DNA of 64,000 bases, from contig VIIQ02000564.1 of the NCBI GenBank assembly GCA_007449985.2, positions 62,001 to 126,000 on the forward strand, read 5' to 3'. Source of the stretch: Desmodesmus armatus (lineage: Eukaryota > Chlorophyta > Chlorophyceae > Sphaeropleales > Scenedesmaceae). Numbering within the stretch: position 1 is the stretch's first letter; each line of letters starts with the position of its first letter. A model generated the notes under the pieces. The model did not search any database, was not told the DNA's origin, and was given only the letters and a program-made list of their open reading frames with translations. A program made the translations under genes and the position numbers. Below are positions 1 to 13,407 of this stretch, piece by piece.

Positions 1-2099
1 TTGCTGTCCCGCCTGACCTGATCTGGGCAGGGGCCATTTATGGCAGCGCGGATGGTGCAGGGTATGGATTTGTTGCGAGCTGCATTTGCAGGACAGCAGG
101 TGTGCTGCTTCAGGTGACTGCTTGGATACAGTTGCTGTACCAAGAGCGGCGATGCAGTTGCCATTCGAGGGTTGTGTGTGCTGCAGGGTGTGTGATGTGC
201 CTTCAGTTGTATAGAGTGAGTGTGTGACGGAGTGTGTGACAGGACGTGTGGCAGTTGACTGCCGTGGTGGGTGTGTTCGTGTGGTGCAGGTGCCTGGCAT
301 GTGCATGGCCTGGAGTGTATCCGCACAACAGTCACAGCAGACCTGTTCGGGCGTTTTCAGCTTCCCAGCGCACACTGCTCGCACACTGCTGTAGTGAGCC
401 GGACAGTGTGTTTGCAGTGGTCTGCTGTGTGCCCTGAGCTGATTGCAGCAGCATCTGTCATCTGGGGCCGCGCCCTGTTTGCCTGTTGGCACAGCCTGTG
501 TGTGTTGACCAACGGGCAAACATATGCTCTGCACCCTAGGTGCAAGAACCTTGTAGCATCTTGATTATAAGATATGAATTCTCACGATCGGACGGCATGC
601 TCGCATGCTTGCGGAAGGTATGCAGTCACGTAGGCTGTGGTGGTGTGTTTGTACATACGTGTTGAGTGGTTGAAGAGAAGGCTCTGCTGCAAGGCAGGGG
701 GTGTGCCCTGCTGCTGCCTGGCAAGGGTGTTTTGTTGTATTTGCCCCAGGCTAGCAGTGTGCTGGTCAGCTGAGGCAAAGCCCCGGCTTGGCAGGCAGTC
801 AGGCAGGCACGTGTAACATGCTGATGAGAGGTTTCAACGCCGTTTGCAAACCAGTTGTGGCAGCTGCTTGCAACAGTTGTGTGCATGGGTTGCGCACCTT
901 GCTAATGCAGCCAGTGGATGCCCTTGAGCAAAATGTTGTGTGTTATGACAGATGGTCCTGGTTGCACTGCTCTTCCCATGTTGCGCTGCCTCCCATGTTG
1001 CGCTGCCTTGCAAGATCAAGCCTCCAATATAAAGTCTCACCCTGCCTGCTGAGCTGTATGCACGCCAAAAGCTACGCCTCCTGCACAGGAGAGATGCTTG
1101 CAAAGAGATGATGCAGGGGTTCAACAAAGCCACAGCCCTGCTGATTGGTACAAACTCGGCCTAAGCCTTTTGAAGAGTCATCGCACAGCTGGCAATTGGC
1201 TAGGGTTTGAGGCGCACACGCCATTGCAGTGACTGGTCCCAAAGTCAAGAGCGGCTGTGCTGCCCTGAGCGATTCAGCATCTCAGTGCAGAAACAAGCTT
1301 TGTGAAAGGGGGCCACTGCTGGCGGCAGCAACACAACATCCTTGTGCCCCAGCAGAGAGGTCTTGACTGCCGTCGGTCAGCAGGCCCTGACAGGCATCCA
1401 TTGTGATATAAGCAGCACGGATTGGATCCCCCAGTTTCACTGAAATATGTGTCATGTGGATTGGAGTGGGCTGGGGGCCAGTGCTGGGGGCAATATGCGC
1501 CCTGCAGCCTCAAGCAGGAGGGACTAAACCATTGCCTGAGACAGTGACTGCAAGCCACTGCTGGTAGCTTGGAAATTAGTTCCCACGAGAAGGTACAGTA
1601 ACGGTTACAAACGTAGGCAATGTGGTGCTCGTGCATGTTGGCCCTTTTTCGTGCCTGTGCAGGCTGTCATACAGGATGTACTTGGAGCAGCCCAGCAGTG
1701 GCTGAGCTGTTGGCTAGGAGCTGTATCAGTCACGTTGCAGCATTTTGACCTCCATCTTGTGCTAAGCTTCACCTGGCAGCTGCCTAAACTACAGACAGTC
1801 TGTGAAAACCGTTTGTAGTTTGGACACCTTGGAGCTTGAACTACTGGTTCTGGGCACACCCGCAATGTAACAATTTCAAGTTCTTATCAGATTGTTGGTG
1901 ATGAGACATGTTGGCGGAGGCCTGAGCATGTGCGAGTTTCCCACATTTGAACAGCAATTGTAACAGGCTGGCGTAACAGCTTGCTGCTGCTGTTGCAGGG
2001 GCAGGTGGCCGTGGTTGCAACTGAACATTGCGTTTATTTTGGGGTCTTGTTTGGCGTGTATGATCTCTTATCGCCACATTTCACGTTTTGCAAGGACAA
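1..2099. other. Stretch without a recognisable gene
   Basis: Short open frames occur on both strands, but none has family-like sequence, a splice-consistent extension or codon use like the genes to the right. TGTAA motifs near 1866 and 1956 on the plus strand could belong to the 3' UTR of a gene beyond the left edge; this is a guess. Confidence 0.5.
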
Positions 2100-3763
2100 C
2101 AGCAGCTGGAGCACCTGATTGTACCCACAAATAGAAATGCTGCAACCGGCTAGCAACAACAGCACCGGCAGCAACAACAGCTGTGTGGACATTGATCTGG
2201 AGAAGTCAGAGCCGTGTCTCTGCAAATGTCCAGGTACAAGCTCAGCAGTGCGCATTTTGCTACATAGCGTTGTACCAACACGCTGCTTTATATTGAAGGA
2301 GGCGTTGAGTGGCTATTTTGCATATATGACGGATACAGGTGTCAGATCAGCCATGTTTGACCAGAGAGATCCAGACATGACTCATGGCTCACTCTCATGA
2401 TGAGAGCATATACAGTGTCAGATCTGCCCGCTACACATCCCCACAATCCTGCGCACAATCACAGCTATCCCCACAACCCTTCTCGACACAGAGCAAGGGG
2501 GGGGGGGGGATATTCCACGACAAAATCTTAATGTACGGAAAACTCAAAGTTGTCATCATCGACATCGACATCAGCATACATACAAGCATGGACCACTGTC
2601 ACAGATGACCAGCCAACATTTGCATCCTTGCCTGCATTCTGTCTGAAGATTCAGTGTGCTCAATCCAGATCGTACAACCCCGTGCTGCTCTTGGTGGCTT
2701 TGCCAGTGGGAGGCTGCTGCTGCTCCCTGCTGACAGCATTGCCATCGTCTGGTCCTTCCAGCCAGCCCTGCTGCTGTGCAATTGCGGCAGCTGTATGCTG
2801 CAATGGCCATAGGTGGTTGGCTCTCATGAGCTCTTGTGTCTTGGGGTACACTGACATCTGTGATAAACAAAGCAATCAGGTAGAGATTATTTGAAACTTC
2901 AGCCAGAGGGGACTTGTTCCAGAAGGCGGGGGGGGGGGGGGGCTTCAAGACGGACTGCTGCAAAGCCTGCGAGTTGCCTTCAAAATAGAGCAGTCTGGTG
3001 CCTTGGGGAGACAAAGAGCCTTCCCGAGGGTTTGTCAGGCAGTGGCCCCAGGTAGGGCCTCTAGGGGAGTTGTAAGGTTCTGTTGAGGACACGCTGGTCG
3101 CAGTTGTAAGTGGGGAAGGTCGGGGCCAGCAAAATCAATCAACTATTGTTGGGACTTGCGTGCTTAATCACCTGCATTCTGGTTGCCACCACTTCTGTCT
3201 GTGTGTACCTGTCCTTTGGTCGCAATGTGGGGGTATCGTAGCCATATATGGATGGATAGACTTTTGTACTTTGTCGACAGAAACGACCAATAGACGCCAC
3301 CGCTTTGATTTGATAGTACATCCGTCTGACAAGCTGGCTACTGGCTGCAGGTGTCCTGGTCCTACCCAAGAGCCCGTTCACCGGTGATGCCTCACTGCAG
3401 TGGGAGTGCCTTTACTGCAAATTGAAGTTCTTCAGGAAAAATTGCATGAGCCACTGCAATGGCTGCTACCAGAAGAAAGTGCAGGGCCGGCTTGAGGGTG
3501 CGTAGTTCTGTTGTTGGCCTTCGACATGTTTTGTTTGTAGTCGGTGTTTGACGTGCTGCAGCATTTGCCGTGGATGTTGCTGATGTGGCAGTGGCTACTG
3601 ATACTGTGGCTGCTGCCACTGTGGAGGCTAAGGCAGCTTGTACATGCAGTTTGTGAATCCTGGCTGTTGGCTGGTGCAATAATCAACCAAGCTACTAACC
3701 CTGCGCACAATTTAAATATACCGCATTTCTATTTGTGGGTACAATCAGGTGCTCCAGCTGCTG
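2100..3763. repeat. Pair of 41-base inverted arms around 1.6 kb
   Basis: Bases 2100-2140 are the exact reverse complement of 3723-3763; both include the core ctggagcacctgattgt or its complement. Similarity stops abruptly on both sides of each arm. The interior has no transposase-like frame and holds two long G runs (2497-2509 and 2928-2942). This could be a non-autonomous terminal-inverted-repeat element or an old foldback duplication. No clear target-site duplication flanks the arms. Confidence 0.55.
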
Positions 3764-4305
3764 GTGCCCTGGCGACATTTACATCAAACAACAGCTACAC
3801 TCGGACCTGACTGCAGCTTTGCACAACTTCACTGAAAAATATGGGCCACGTTGGGCATCATAGAGCCCGGTTGTTGCACAAGCGCTGCATGATCAATTAC
3901 AAGGGCCTAAGTTTGCTGATGACACGCGTTTTGAGCCGTGGCTGGATTCATATCGGATTGGCAACCCTGATGCAGCCCAGCCACCCTTGCAGCAAACGTG
4001 CTTGCGAAGTCGATCATGCACGTGCATCTATGCATCCTGATCAACCTGGCGTGGATCCACGTGCAAGCGTCGGCCTTGTGATCAGTGGCATATCAAGCGA
4101 TATCGTCCACTGCTTCTGCTGCTACTGCTCCGACACCATCACGAAAATAACACTGTCACACCTCGTGAGCGGCCTTTATATGCTTCGGGGCCCTGCCGGA
4201 CAACATGACAAGATACGTCGACATCAGGATTCACTTCGAAACATCTGCGTCTCAGATCGTTGTGTGTAGGGTTCATCCAACAAGTTCGGTGGACAGATCA
4301 GCAGC
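3764..4305 (+). promoter_or_regulatory. Presumed promoter and 5' UTR of the transhydrogenase gene
   Basis: There is no coding signal on either strand. An AT-rich tttata lies near 4175, about 130 bases before the chosen ATG. Its role as a TATA element is inferred from position only. Confidence 0.25.
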
Positions 4306-7300
4306 ATGGCCATGCTCCAAGCAAAGACAGGCAGTGTATGTAGGGAGCACAGGGCCGTGCGGCCATGCATCGGTGTGCCCAAGGTGGTGGCAAGCGGCAG
4401 CAGGTGAGCTATCGTCCGTTGCAGTTTCGGAGATGGCTCGGGCAGCCTGTGCAGGCTTTGGCTTGGGCCCCGCCTTCGATAACAGCCTCCAGGGTCATCC
4501 GTGTATCGAGAGCAACAGTTGTCAGCTCTTCCTCAGCGCCACATGGCCAGATCATAGGTGTCGGGCATCGCGCCCAAACAGATGAGGCCCCAGCCTGGCT
4601 GGCACCCAGTACCGATAGGTTCCGCAAGGCACTCCCATGTCCGACATGTGGCAACGTTGTCATGTTGCGCAGGCCTCTGCCCCGCCCTGCTACCGTCTGC
4701 CAGGCCCACCGCACAGCAGCTGTCCCCCAGTTGGGTGCAAGGCGCCTGCTTCCCCACCAGCGCCAGTCCAGGAAGGCCCTGCATGTCGTGAACTACGTGA
4801 CAGAGCACGCCCCCGTGTCTTACAAGGAGATGAGCATTGGTAAGTGGCCTGCAGCCTGTAGGCACATGCTGTTGCCACAGCTGCAACTGTCCTGAGCAGT
4901 AGATCAACCTGGCTTGGTAGCTTACTGTACAACTGCCTGCTTACTGTACAACTGCCTGCTTCCTTCCCCCAGGCGTGCCCAAGGAGATGGACGACCGTGA
5001 GAAGCGTGTGTCCATCACACCTACTGTCGTCAAGACCCTGCTGAAGCAGGGCTTCAAGGAGGTGCTGGTTGAGCAGGGCGCGGGAGAGGCTTCAGAGTTC
5101 TCGGTAAGGCTGTCTTATGACTGTTTGGTCCCCACCTGCCCTATCTGTCTGCTGTTCATTGACGTTTGTGCTGTGCTATGTTGGAGCGCAGCGACTGCTG
5201 TGGCTGAGCCTGCTAGGCCTGCTCTGTCAGCACTGCAGTACGTGTGCAGTTGGATGACCCGTGCATTTTGCTGTTGTTGCCAGGATGATGACTACAAGGC
5301 TGCTGGAGCTACCATTGTCGACAAGGCTGCCAGCTTCAAGGCAGATGTTGTGCTCAAGGTCAAGCCACCCAGCATGCAGGAAGCAGACATGCTGAAGGAG
5401 CGTGCCAGGTAAGACATGCGCCCCACGCTTTGCAGCAACCATATGCCTTGGTACTGGCACTTGTGCTGAGCTGTGGGCAGCTGCTGTGTATGTCTAGGTG
5501 TTTATCAGCGAGCAAAAGTTCAGGATGCAACCTGCATCTGTGGGCAACTTGGCTGCTCTTGGTACAGTTACCTGAACATGTAAAAGGCAGGACGACCATA
5601 TCCAGTTGGGATCCGCCTCCCTCACCAGCTGCTGTATGCTGACAGCTGCTGCTGATTTGCCTGTGTGCTGCCTGGCTGCCGCAGGCTGATCAGCTACATC
5701 TACCCATCCCGCAACCAGGAGCTGCTGGACAAGCTCGCAGCCAAGAAGACTACAGTCATTGGTGAGACATGCACAGCCTTGATCGGTTGCGTGGGTGCAT
5801 TTTGCTGAAGTGGTCTGGCTGATGTGGTCTAGGTAAAGCATCACTTTGCCCTGCCTCGACTTTGTGCTGCAGGTATGGATTGCATCCCCCGTACCCTGAG
5901 CAGGGCGCAGACCTTTGACTCCCTCAGCTCCATGGCCAACATTGCAGGTTACAGGTACGCCCGGGATACCTTTGTCGGGGCTACACAGCACAGCTTGTGT
6001 TCTGCTGCTTGACCAAGCTGCGTCATTACATGTTCAGTGAGGGCATCGTTGTGTTGCATGGTTGAGACAGCTACATATGGCCGAGGTGGTGATTGAAGCT
6101 GCTGCTGCCTTGTGTTATTGGTGCGTGCAGGGCTGTGATTGAGGCTGCGCACCACTTTGGTCGCTTCTTCACAGGCCAAATCACAGCAGCCGGCAAGGTG
6201 CCCCCTGCCAAGGTGCTGGTGATTGGTGGTGGTGTGGCTGGACTTGCAGCCATCGGCTGCGCCAAGAGCATGGGTGCCATCGTGCGTGTGTTTGACACCC
6301 GTGAGGCTGTGCGGGAGCAGGCCAAGTCCCTGGGCGCTGAGTTCCTGACGGTGGGTGCCTCTGGTACCAGCAAATGGATCATCTCTACAACACGGATGTT
6401 GCCCAATCATGGCTGTGGTTCCTGCGTGCACACACCATAGCAGTGTGCTCACATGACCTTGGTCATCTCCCAGCAAACATGCATTCCTAGAATGATATGC
6501 GTACCACACAACCGGGTGCCAGGCATCGCAAGAAGCCTGACACCGTAAGAACATGGATCTTGCCCTCTCATAGTTGTGGTTTCTATGCGCACACCATAGC
6601 AGTGTGCTCACGTGACTTTGGTTTGCTGCACTGGCTGCTGCTGCAGGTGGACATGGAGGAGTCTGGTGAGGGCCAGGGTGGTTATGCAAAGGAGATGTCT
6701 AAGGAGTTCATTGAGGCCGAGGTGGGTGGGGGAGCACAGCAGGGCATGGCATGGGTGGGTGGTGTGCAGCACCACTTGCAGGGGTGTAAACAGCCTGACT
6801 GCTCAACAGGAATGTCCCTGCAGAGTCCTCGTGTTCAGCTCAGCAGGAAGGCGCAGATTGCGCACACACCCTCGTACAGGCATTCTGCTGTCAGGTGCAA
6901 ATACCATGGGTTTGCTGTTCTCACCAGTGCCGCTGCTGTATCTGCTGCTCGTGCGCATGCCTGCTGCCGCAGATGAAGCTGTTTGCCGAGCAGTGCAGGG
7001 AGGTCGACATCGTCATCAGCACAGCCCTCATCCCCGGCAAGAAGGCTCCCCTGCTGATCACCCCCGACATGGTGGACAGCATGAAGCCTGGCAGCGTGCT
7101 GGTGGACCTTGCCGCAGAAGCCGGCGGCAACATCGGCTACACCAAGGCCAACGAGGTGGTCAAGACCGCTGACGGCAAGACCATCATCGGCTACACAGAC
7201 CTGCCCAGCCGCCTGCCCACGCAGAGCAGCACGCTGTACAGCAACAACATCAGCAAGTTCCTGCTCAGCATGGGGCCATTCAGCACCGGCAAGAAGGACG

Positions 7301-10300
7301 AGTTTGTGATTGACTATGATGACGAGGCGGTGAGTGGGGTGGGGTGGGGCGGGGACTGCTGATGCTGGGGCAAAGATGGTGGGGGATAGTGGTGGGTGTG
7401 CAGGACACTGCTGGTGAAGCAGTACAGCAGTAAGGAATTGTGCAGAAGTGGTGACGGCAGGGACAGTGTTGTTCTCTACCTTTGTGCGCTTGCCCGCACG
7501 GTGTTTCCTTGTGGGGCATAGCTTGTGTGTTTGTGGGTCACAGCTTGTATGTTACTCCATGTTTCCCAACCATCTCACCTGCGCGTGTGTGTATGCTTGT
7601 CCTGCCGCGCTGTTGCTTGCAGGTGCGTGGTGCGCTGGTGCTGGATGAGGGTGAGCTCCGCTGGCCCGCACCCCCTTCAGCGGCCCCTGCAGCTCCCCCA
7701 CCCGCTGCTGCCAAGAAGGAGGAAGCCAAGGGCCCTAAGGACCTGTACCCCGACACCCTGCGCAACGCCCTGACAACCACAGGTGCAGCAGCAGCAACAC
7801 TGGCCATCGGTGCAGTGTCCCCCAGCTCTGCCTTCAGCGGCATGCTGACCAAGTTTGGCCTGGCATCTATCTGCGGTTACCAGACTGTGTGGGGCGTCAC
7901 ACCCGCGCTGCACAGCCCCCTGATGAGCGTGACAAACGCCATCTCCGGCCTGACGGCTGTGGGCGGTATGGTGCTGGCTGGCGGTGGTGTGCTGCCTTCC
8001 AACGGTGCCCAGGTAGGTGTGGCGCGTTTGCTGCAGTCAGCGGTTGCTTCTTGGCTATGTGTCTTTTACTGTTTACCCTTGCTTGAAGGTTTTGTTTGTT
8101 CAGGCTGCATTCATGCTGTGCGAACAACCCTGTCAAGCTTGACCCCTGTGCGCCAGCACTTTGACGTTAGGCCATGAACAAGGGTTGTGCTGACAGGCCT
8201 GCTGGTGTGCTGCTGCAGGGTCTGGCTGCTCTGGCTGTGCTTGCCTCTGCTGTCAACATTGGTGGAGGCTTCACCATCACTCAGCGCATGCTGGACATGT
8301 TCAAGCGCCCTGACGACCCCATCGAGCACAACAACCTGTACGCCATCCCAGGTGTGTGCCATGCAGTGTGCTGCACCCAAAACCCTGTTACGGCATCCAC
8401 ATGCGCACAATCCATAATGCAGTTGTTGTTGAAAGAGAGTTGGAATCATGGAGTTGGGTTCGCCATGGTGACCAGGCAGGATGCATGTGTTCTGTGGGCT
8501 TTCTGGGTTGGGGCATCAAACCTGTAAGCTTTCTGCGCTGGCTGGCACATCCAACCAGATAGGTGTGAATGCCATGGCTGACATTGTTATGTGGTCGTTG
8601 TTCTGTGTTGCGTGCAGCTGCTGCGCTGCTGGGCGGCTGGGCCATTGGCCGCTACCTTGGCCTGGACGAGGTCACCTCAGCAACCTACCTGGTCAGCAGC
8701 GCCCTGTGCATTGCTGCCATCGCCTGCCTGAGCCAGCAGAGCAGCGCACGCACCGGTAACTCCCTGGGCTTGATCGGTGTGTCTGGTGGCATCGTTGCCA
8801 CCCTGGGCAGCCTCAACACTGACCCCGGCACCTACGCACAGGTCATCGGCAGTTTGGCCGCTGGAGGGCTGGTGGGCAACCAGATTGCTTCCCGCATCAA
8901 CATCACTGACCTGCCTCAGATGGTTGCCGCATATCACTCTCTGGTCGGTCTGGCAGCCGCCATTACCTCTATCGCCACCATCATGCTGATGGCTGATGCT
9001 GGCCATGATATGGATGGTGTGCACATGGTGACTGCCTTCCTTGGTGACATCATCGGTGCCATCACACTCACTGGCTCGGTGAGTGGGACTGGGTGGATTT
9101 GGACAGGTGGTAGTGGGGGACCAGCTGTGTGCCTCTCATCAGGTGTTTGTTGTGTTGGAGCCAACAACAGCAGTGTGGTTGGAAATGTGGCCTAGAATAG
9201 AACCCACTTAGTGATTGCAAGTGTTTACTGCCAGCTGCTGCCGCAGTTATCCCCTGCTAGCAGTCACTCTTTTCACCCTCTTTTCACCCTAACCCCAAGA
9301 CGAGACACACCTGCTGATTGCTGTCTGTTTGCAGGCTGTGGCGTTCGGCAAGCTGCAGGGCATCCTTGACAGCAAGCCCCTCAACCTGCCTGGCAAGAAC
9401 TTCATCAACCTGGGCCTGCTGGGTGGTGTGCTGACATGCGGCGGCCTGTTCCTCACCACCGGCGACACCGAGTTCGCCACGAACATGCTGTGGGCCACTG
9501 CCGCCCTTGGTGGAGTGCTGGGAGCTCACCTGACAGCTTCCATTGGTGAGCTGGGGCCGCGTACTGCACGTCATGGTTTTGACCTCTGTACACGGACCTG
9601 ACATGTCAGCTATGGTGGGCATGTGGGTATGCTGTCAGCATCGTCGACTTGTTACTCCCAGGAGGACATCAGTGGAGGTGCTTCTCATGCACTGCACACC
9701 TAATCCTGCTGTGTACTGTGCGTACAGCACTGCTCTCCGGAAGCTTGCCTGAGAGTCCCACTGTGCTCATGTGGTGCACCCTTATTAGAAACGTAGTCTG
9801 CAGTTCCCCCACTGACGCTGTTGTGGTCGTGCTTGCAGGTGGTGCTGACATGCCTGTGGTCATCACCCTGCTCAACTCCTACTCTGGCTACGCCCTGTGT
9901 GCTGAGGGCTTCATGCTCAACAACGACCTCATCACCACAGTGGGAGCACTGATTGGTAGCTCAGGAGCCATCCTGTCCTACATCATGTGCAAGGCCATGA
10001 ACAGGAGTCTGCTCAACGTCATCTTCGGCGGCTATGGCACATCTAGCGGCGGTGCTGCTGCTGTTGTCACCGTGAGTACTGCGTTGGCACAGAGTGTGCT
10101 CGCCCAGGGTGCAGGCAGCTGCTGTCATGGTGTGGTGTCTGTTTGGCTGCTTGAAAGTCCAGCCATGCATATGCAAACACTGTTTGGCTGAAGTTTTAGC
10201 AGCCTCTCACTGAAGTGTGCTGGCATTCTCTGCGTCGTTTGGTGTTGTGTGGTTGCAGGGTACCCACCAGGAGATCAGCATCCCAGAGACTGTTGAGTCC

Positions 10301-11480
10301 CTGACCAGTGCTGGCAAGGTGCTGATCGTGCCTGGCTACGGCCTGGCTGTGGCCAATGCCCAGCACAGCATTGCTGAGCTCACCAAGGCTCTGAAGAAGA
10401 AGGGTGTGGAGGTGAGCAGGGTGCCCTTAGCATGCTGTCCTCAGCCTCGCTGGCCGTGTCTCTGTCAATGAGTCTCCTTGTTTTGTGTTTAGTACTGTTG
10501 GTACTGCACCGACTTGAGTTTTATGTGCCTGTTTTGACATGTTCCTGCTGCTGCTGGTGCTGTTTGCTGTTCCAGGTTGACTTTGGCATCCACCCTGTGG
10601 CTGGCCGCATGCCTGGCCAGCTGAACGTGCTGCTGGCTGAGGCTGGTGTGCCCTACGATGTGGTGTATGAGATGGATGAGGTCAACGGGCACATGGAGAC
10701 CTACGACGTGGTGGTGGTGAGTAGCTTCTTGGCACAGCTTTTAGCAGACTGTCAGGCTTGTCGTGCAGGGTGTGTGGCTGTTTTGGAAAGATGGGCACGA
10801 CGGCGTGACAGGTTGCTCAACACTCCAAACACACATGCGCCTTGTGGTGGGTGGTTTGCACAGAAGAGACGTGCACCAGGGGCACTGGATTGGGGAGCTG
10901 ACGGTATCGTGTTCATGCTGTTCCTATGCTGTGCTGCAGGTGATGGGTGCCAACGACACCGTCAACTCTGCCGCACTGGAGGACCCCAACAGCGTGATTG
11001 CAGGCATGCCTGTGATCGAGGTGTGGCGCGCCAAGCAGGTGGTGTTCTGCAAGCGCTCCATGGGTGTGGGCTACGCTGGTGCTGACAACCCAGTGTTCTA
11101 CAAGCCCAACACGTGGATGCTCCTGGGTGAGTGCGGCTGCTAGGGGTGGTGCAAGTGGCTAATTGCATGGTGTGAGGTTCATTGCAGGACACAACGGAAA
11201 GCCATGCTGTAGGCACACGGCGGATGGGTTCTGCATATCTTGTCCCGGTGCTGTCTCAAATTTTGCATTGCTATCAGGTTACGTGCAGCTCTCAACCATG
11301 CTATGAGGGAGGAGGTGGTGCTACTATTACAATACTATGCAGGGTGGAGAGTGAGGCAGTGCCATTGCTTTACTGGCTGTTCACTGAGTTGCGTTGTCTC
11401 TGTCATCATGTTTTGCAGGTGATGCCAAGGCCACAACTGACAACCTGATGGGCGCCCTCCGCGACACCCTGCACATCTAA
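4306..11480 (+). CDS. NNT: Proton-translocating NAD(P) transhydrogenase, single chain
   Basis: Couples proton flow to hydride transfer between NADH and NADP+, supplying NADPH. Location is probably the mitochondrial inner membrane, inferred from the family and an N-terminal extension of about 85 residues rich in Arg/Ala/Ser. Exons: 4306-4403, 4673-4839, 4973-5103, 5284-5408, 5685-5761, 5873-5954, 6131-6350, 6647-6721, 6973-7329, 7623-8012, 8219-8351, 8618-9078, 9335-9545, 9839-10071, 10259-10411, 10576-10716, 10940-11126, 11419-11480. They sum to 3303 nt, 1100 aa, close to animal NNT. Domain I starts at IGVPKEMDD (about residue 88), with the NAD-binding [13 protein letters not shown] near 257-269. 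Membrane domain II covers about 480-900 and joins the bacterial PntA and PntB parts without a break. NADP-binding domain III follows ([38 protein letters not shown]). Exon 1 and the start ATG are the least certain part; exons 2-18 are firm. Confidence 0.96.
6392..6622 (+). repeat. Duplicated segment inside transhydrogenase intron 7
   Basis: A block of about 70 bases at 6392-6463 recurs at 6552-6622, sharing cacaccatagcagtgtgctc exactly. Both copies lie in the intron between exons ending at 6350 and starting at 6647, and coding phase is unaffected. Confidence 0.7.
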
Positions 11481-13407
11481 GCAGATGTTGCCGTGGCGAG
11501 TGTCGGGTGTTGATGTCAGTGCAAGTCAGCGGGCATAGCCATGTTTCGAGGCAGGTGATGGGCCCAGTGTGTCCTGTATGTGTGCTACTGCCTGTGTTCT
11601 TTACTCTGGCATGTATCAATTTCTGAACTGGGCAGGCTGCTTGCTGTGATGCAAGGCCACCCTGCACCAGTCAGTGCTGACTGCTTTTGGATATTTGGAT
11701 ATTTTTGGACATCTGCTGCGGTGCAAGTGCCCCAGTGTGGCAAGTTTCACTCTCAACACTCTTCCTGGTCACAGGGTCCTGCAGCCAAGTTGGTGCAGTG
11801 TGCAAAACAGCCCTTGTGTTACGACATGCAGCAAAGCCTGTGCGACGCAGTTATGCCTATCCCCTCCATGCACCCTTTTTTGGTGTCACACACAATATTG
11901 CATGCCTTGCACTCTTGTGCGCTCATGCGGGTGGCTAGCAACAAGCACCCTCATGCATGTGCTTGGTCGTGTTGCTGATAGTTTGCAGTCGGTGTGGTGT
12001 AATAACATTTTTGGTGTATGTACTGCAGTCGTGGGGCTGCTTGTTGTTCGTGTTGGTGTGATCTCAGTAGTGAAGCTACTACCGCAGCTCCTGTGTTGTG
12101 TTGTGTGCTGTGTTTGCTCTGGTTGCTGTTGTTGCCCTTCAGCTCCCAGTTGTTCTTTTGTGTGCGTTGCCGGCGGTGGGGCCCAAGGAGTGAGTGGAGG
12201 TGTGCTGCAGCAGAGTGAGCCGTTGGTAAGCAGCGTATGACGGAACAGCACCAGCGGAGGGTCGGGTGCCTGGCATCCCAGGCAGCAGCAGCAGTCACCG
12301 AGAAGTTTTTTGTTTGTTCGGGAGCGGTGGCACTTTCCACAGCATCTTTGCTGCAGCCGACGCTCTGTGTGAGGCAAGGAATCTGGCACAGGCTGTATAG
12401 TGGCGGGTCGAGAGGGTGGACATTTGTGGCAGCTGTTGCCCATGTCAGGTGTTGCTGGGTGATGGTGTGGCACGTCTGGAGGGGTTGAATTGCTTTTGCG
12501 GCATGTGCTGGATGGTGGTGATCAAGGTGTTATGAGCTGTAACAACAGAAGCGCTTGAAAGGTGTTTCATGTCTTGGTCACGTATTCCAACATATAGGCC
12601 GTTGTTTAGACCTTGCCTGAAATAGCACGGCATGACAGGCATGTCGAACAACACAGTGAGCTCCTTGTAGTACATGTGCGCTTGGGGTGTCAAGTGCATG
12701 TGGACCAGACTTCAATGTCTTGCCCTCAAGGTACAAGGAGCAAGGCAGTGTCTCCACAGGAAATCTTGCTACCTCCCCAATGCAGCACCAATGATCACAG
12801 TGGAGCTTTGATGCAACATCCAGCCCAGCAGGAGCGCAGCAACTGGCCAGGCACCTTCAGGTCACAGTGAGCCAAGGGTTGGGGGGCCCCGAAGCTCGTC
12901 TAGTCGCATTTACACATGCATATGCATCACTTACTACTTCTTTTCGTTGACAGACACGGCAGCTTCAGCCTCTGCGATCTTATTACAACAACAACATACC
13001 TCCCCGGTTCCGGGCACTGTCTCAAGGAGCAAGGGAGGCAGGGTTGGGGGAGCAGCAGCATTGCCTCGGGTTGGCTGTGGTGCCTTTGGCCATTTCAAGC
13101 CCCAGTAGAATGCTGAGGTAATGTCGTCGCAAAATGTGCCAGTCGATAGCACTGGTGCCAATGTTTGTGGCTGTTGGGGTGACAGCCCAGTTTAAAGAGC
13201 AGGTGACATGACCAAACGAGTGGTGAAGTGCATTTCTCATGTTTCTGATGTCGAAGTCACAGTTGCCTTGCTGTAAGGGAAGTTGCACGTGTCAGGTACG
13301 TCGCCACCAGCAGTAGGTCTCGAGTGTTGACCCCAGCAAGGGTGTAGCTCGAAGTCTTCCTTGTCCACACGCCATCGTCTGTGTAATCAATTGACGTCTC
13401 GTGAATC
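11481..13407 (+). other. 3' UTR of the transhydrogenase and upstream region of the YebC gene
   Basis: No exon with family-like sequence was found. The first 0.5 kb is probably 3' UTR ending after the TGTAA at 11998-12002; a second TGTAA sits near 12537. The remainder is presumed promoter and 5' UTR of the next gene. Confidence 0.45.
11998..12002 (+). terminator. Candidate polyadenylation signal TGTAA of the transhydrogenase gene
   Basis: TGTAA, the usual chlorophyte signal, lies 517 bases after the stop codon. Assignment is by motif and distance only. Confidence 0.35.

Noticed and set aside
3841..4269. 142-codon plus-strand frame before the transhydrogenase
   Set aside because: Composition is unlike the neighbouring genes, there are no motifs, and it stops just before the true first exon.
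5949..6689. 246-codon minus-strand frame across transhydrogenase exon 7
   Set aside because: It lies antisense to firmly identified coding exons and introns and has no recognisable protein features.
12000..12500. A gene between the transhydrogenase and YebC genes (frames near 11674-12488)
   Set aside because: Several overlapping frames exist on both strands, but all are Cys/Trp/Val-rich artefacts of TG-rich 3' UTR sequence.
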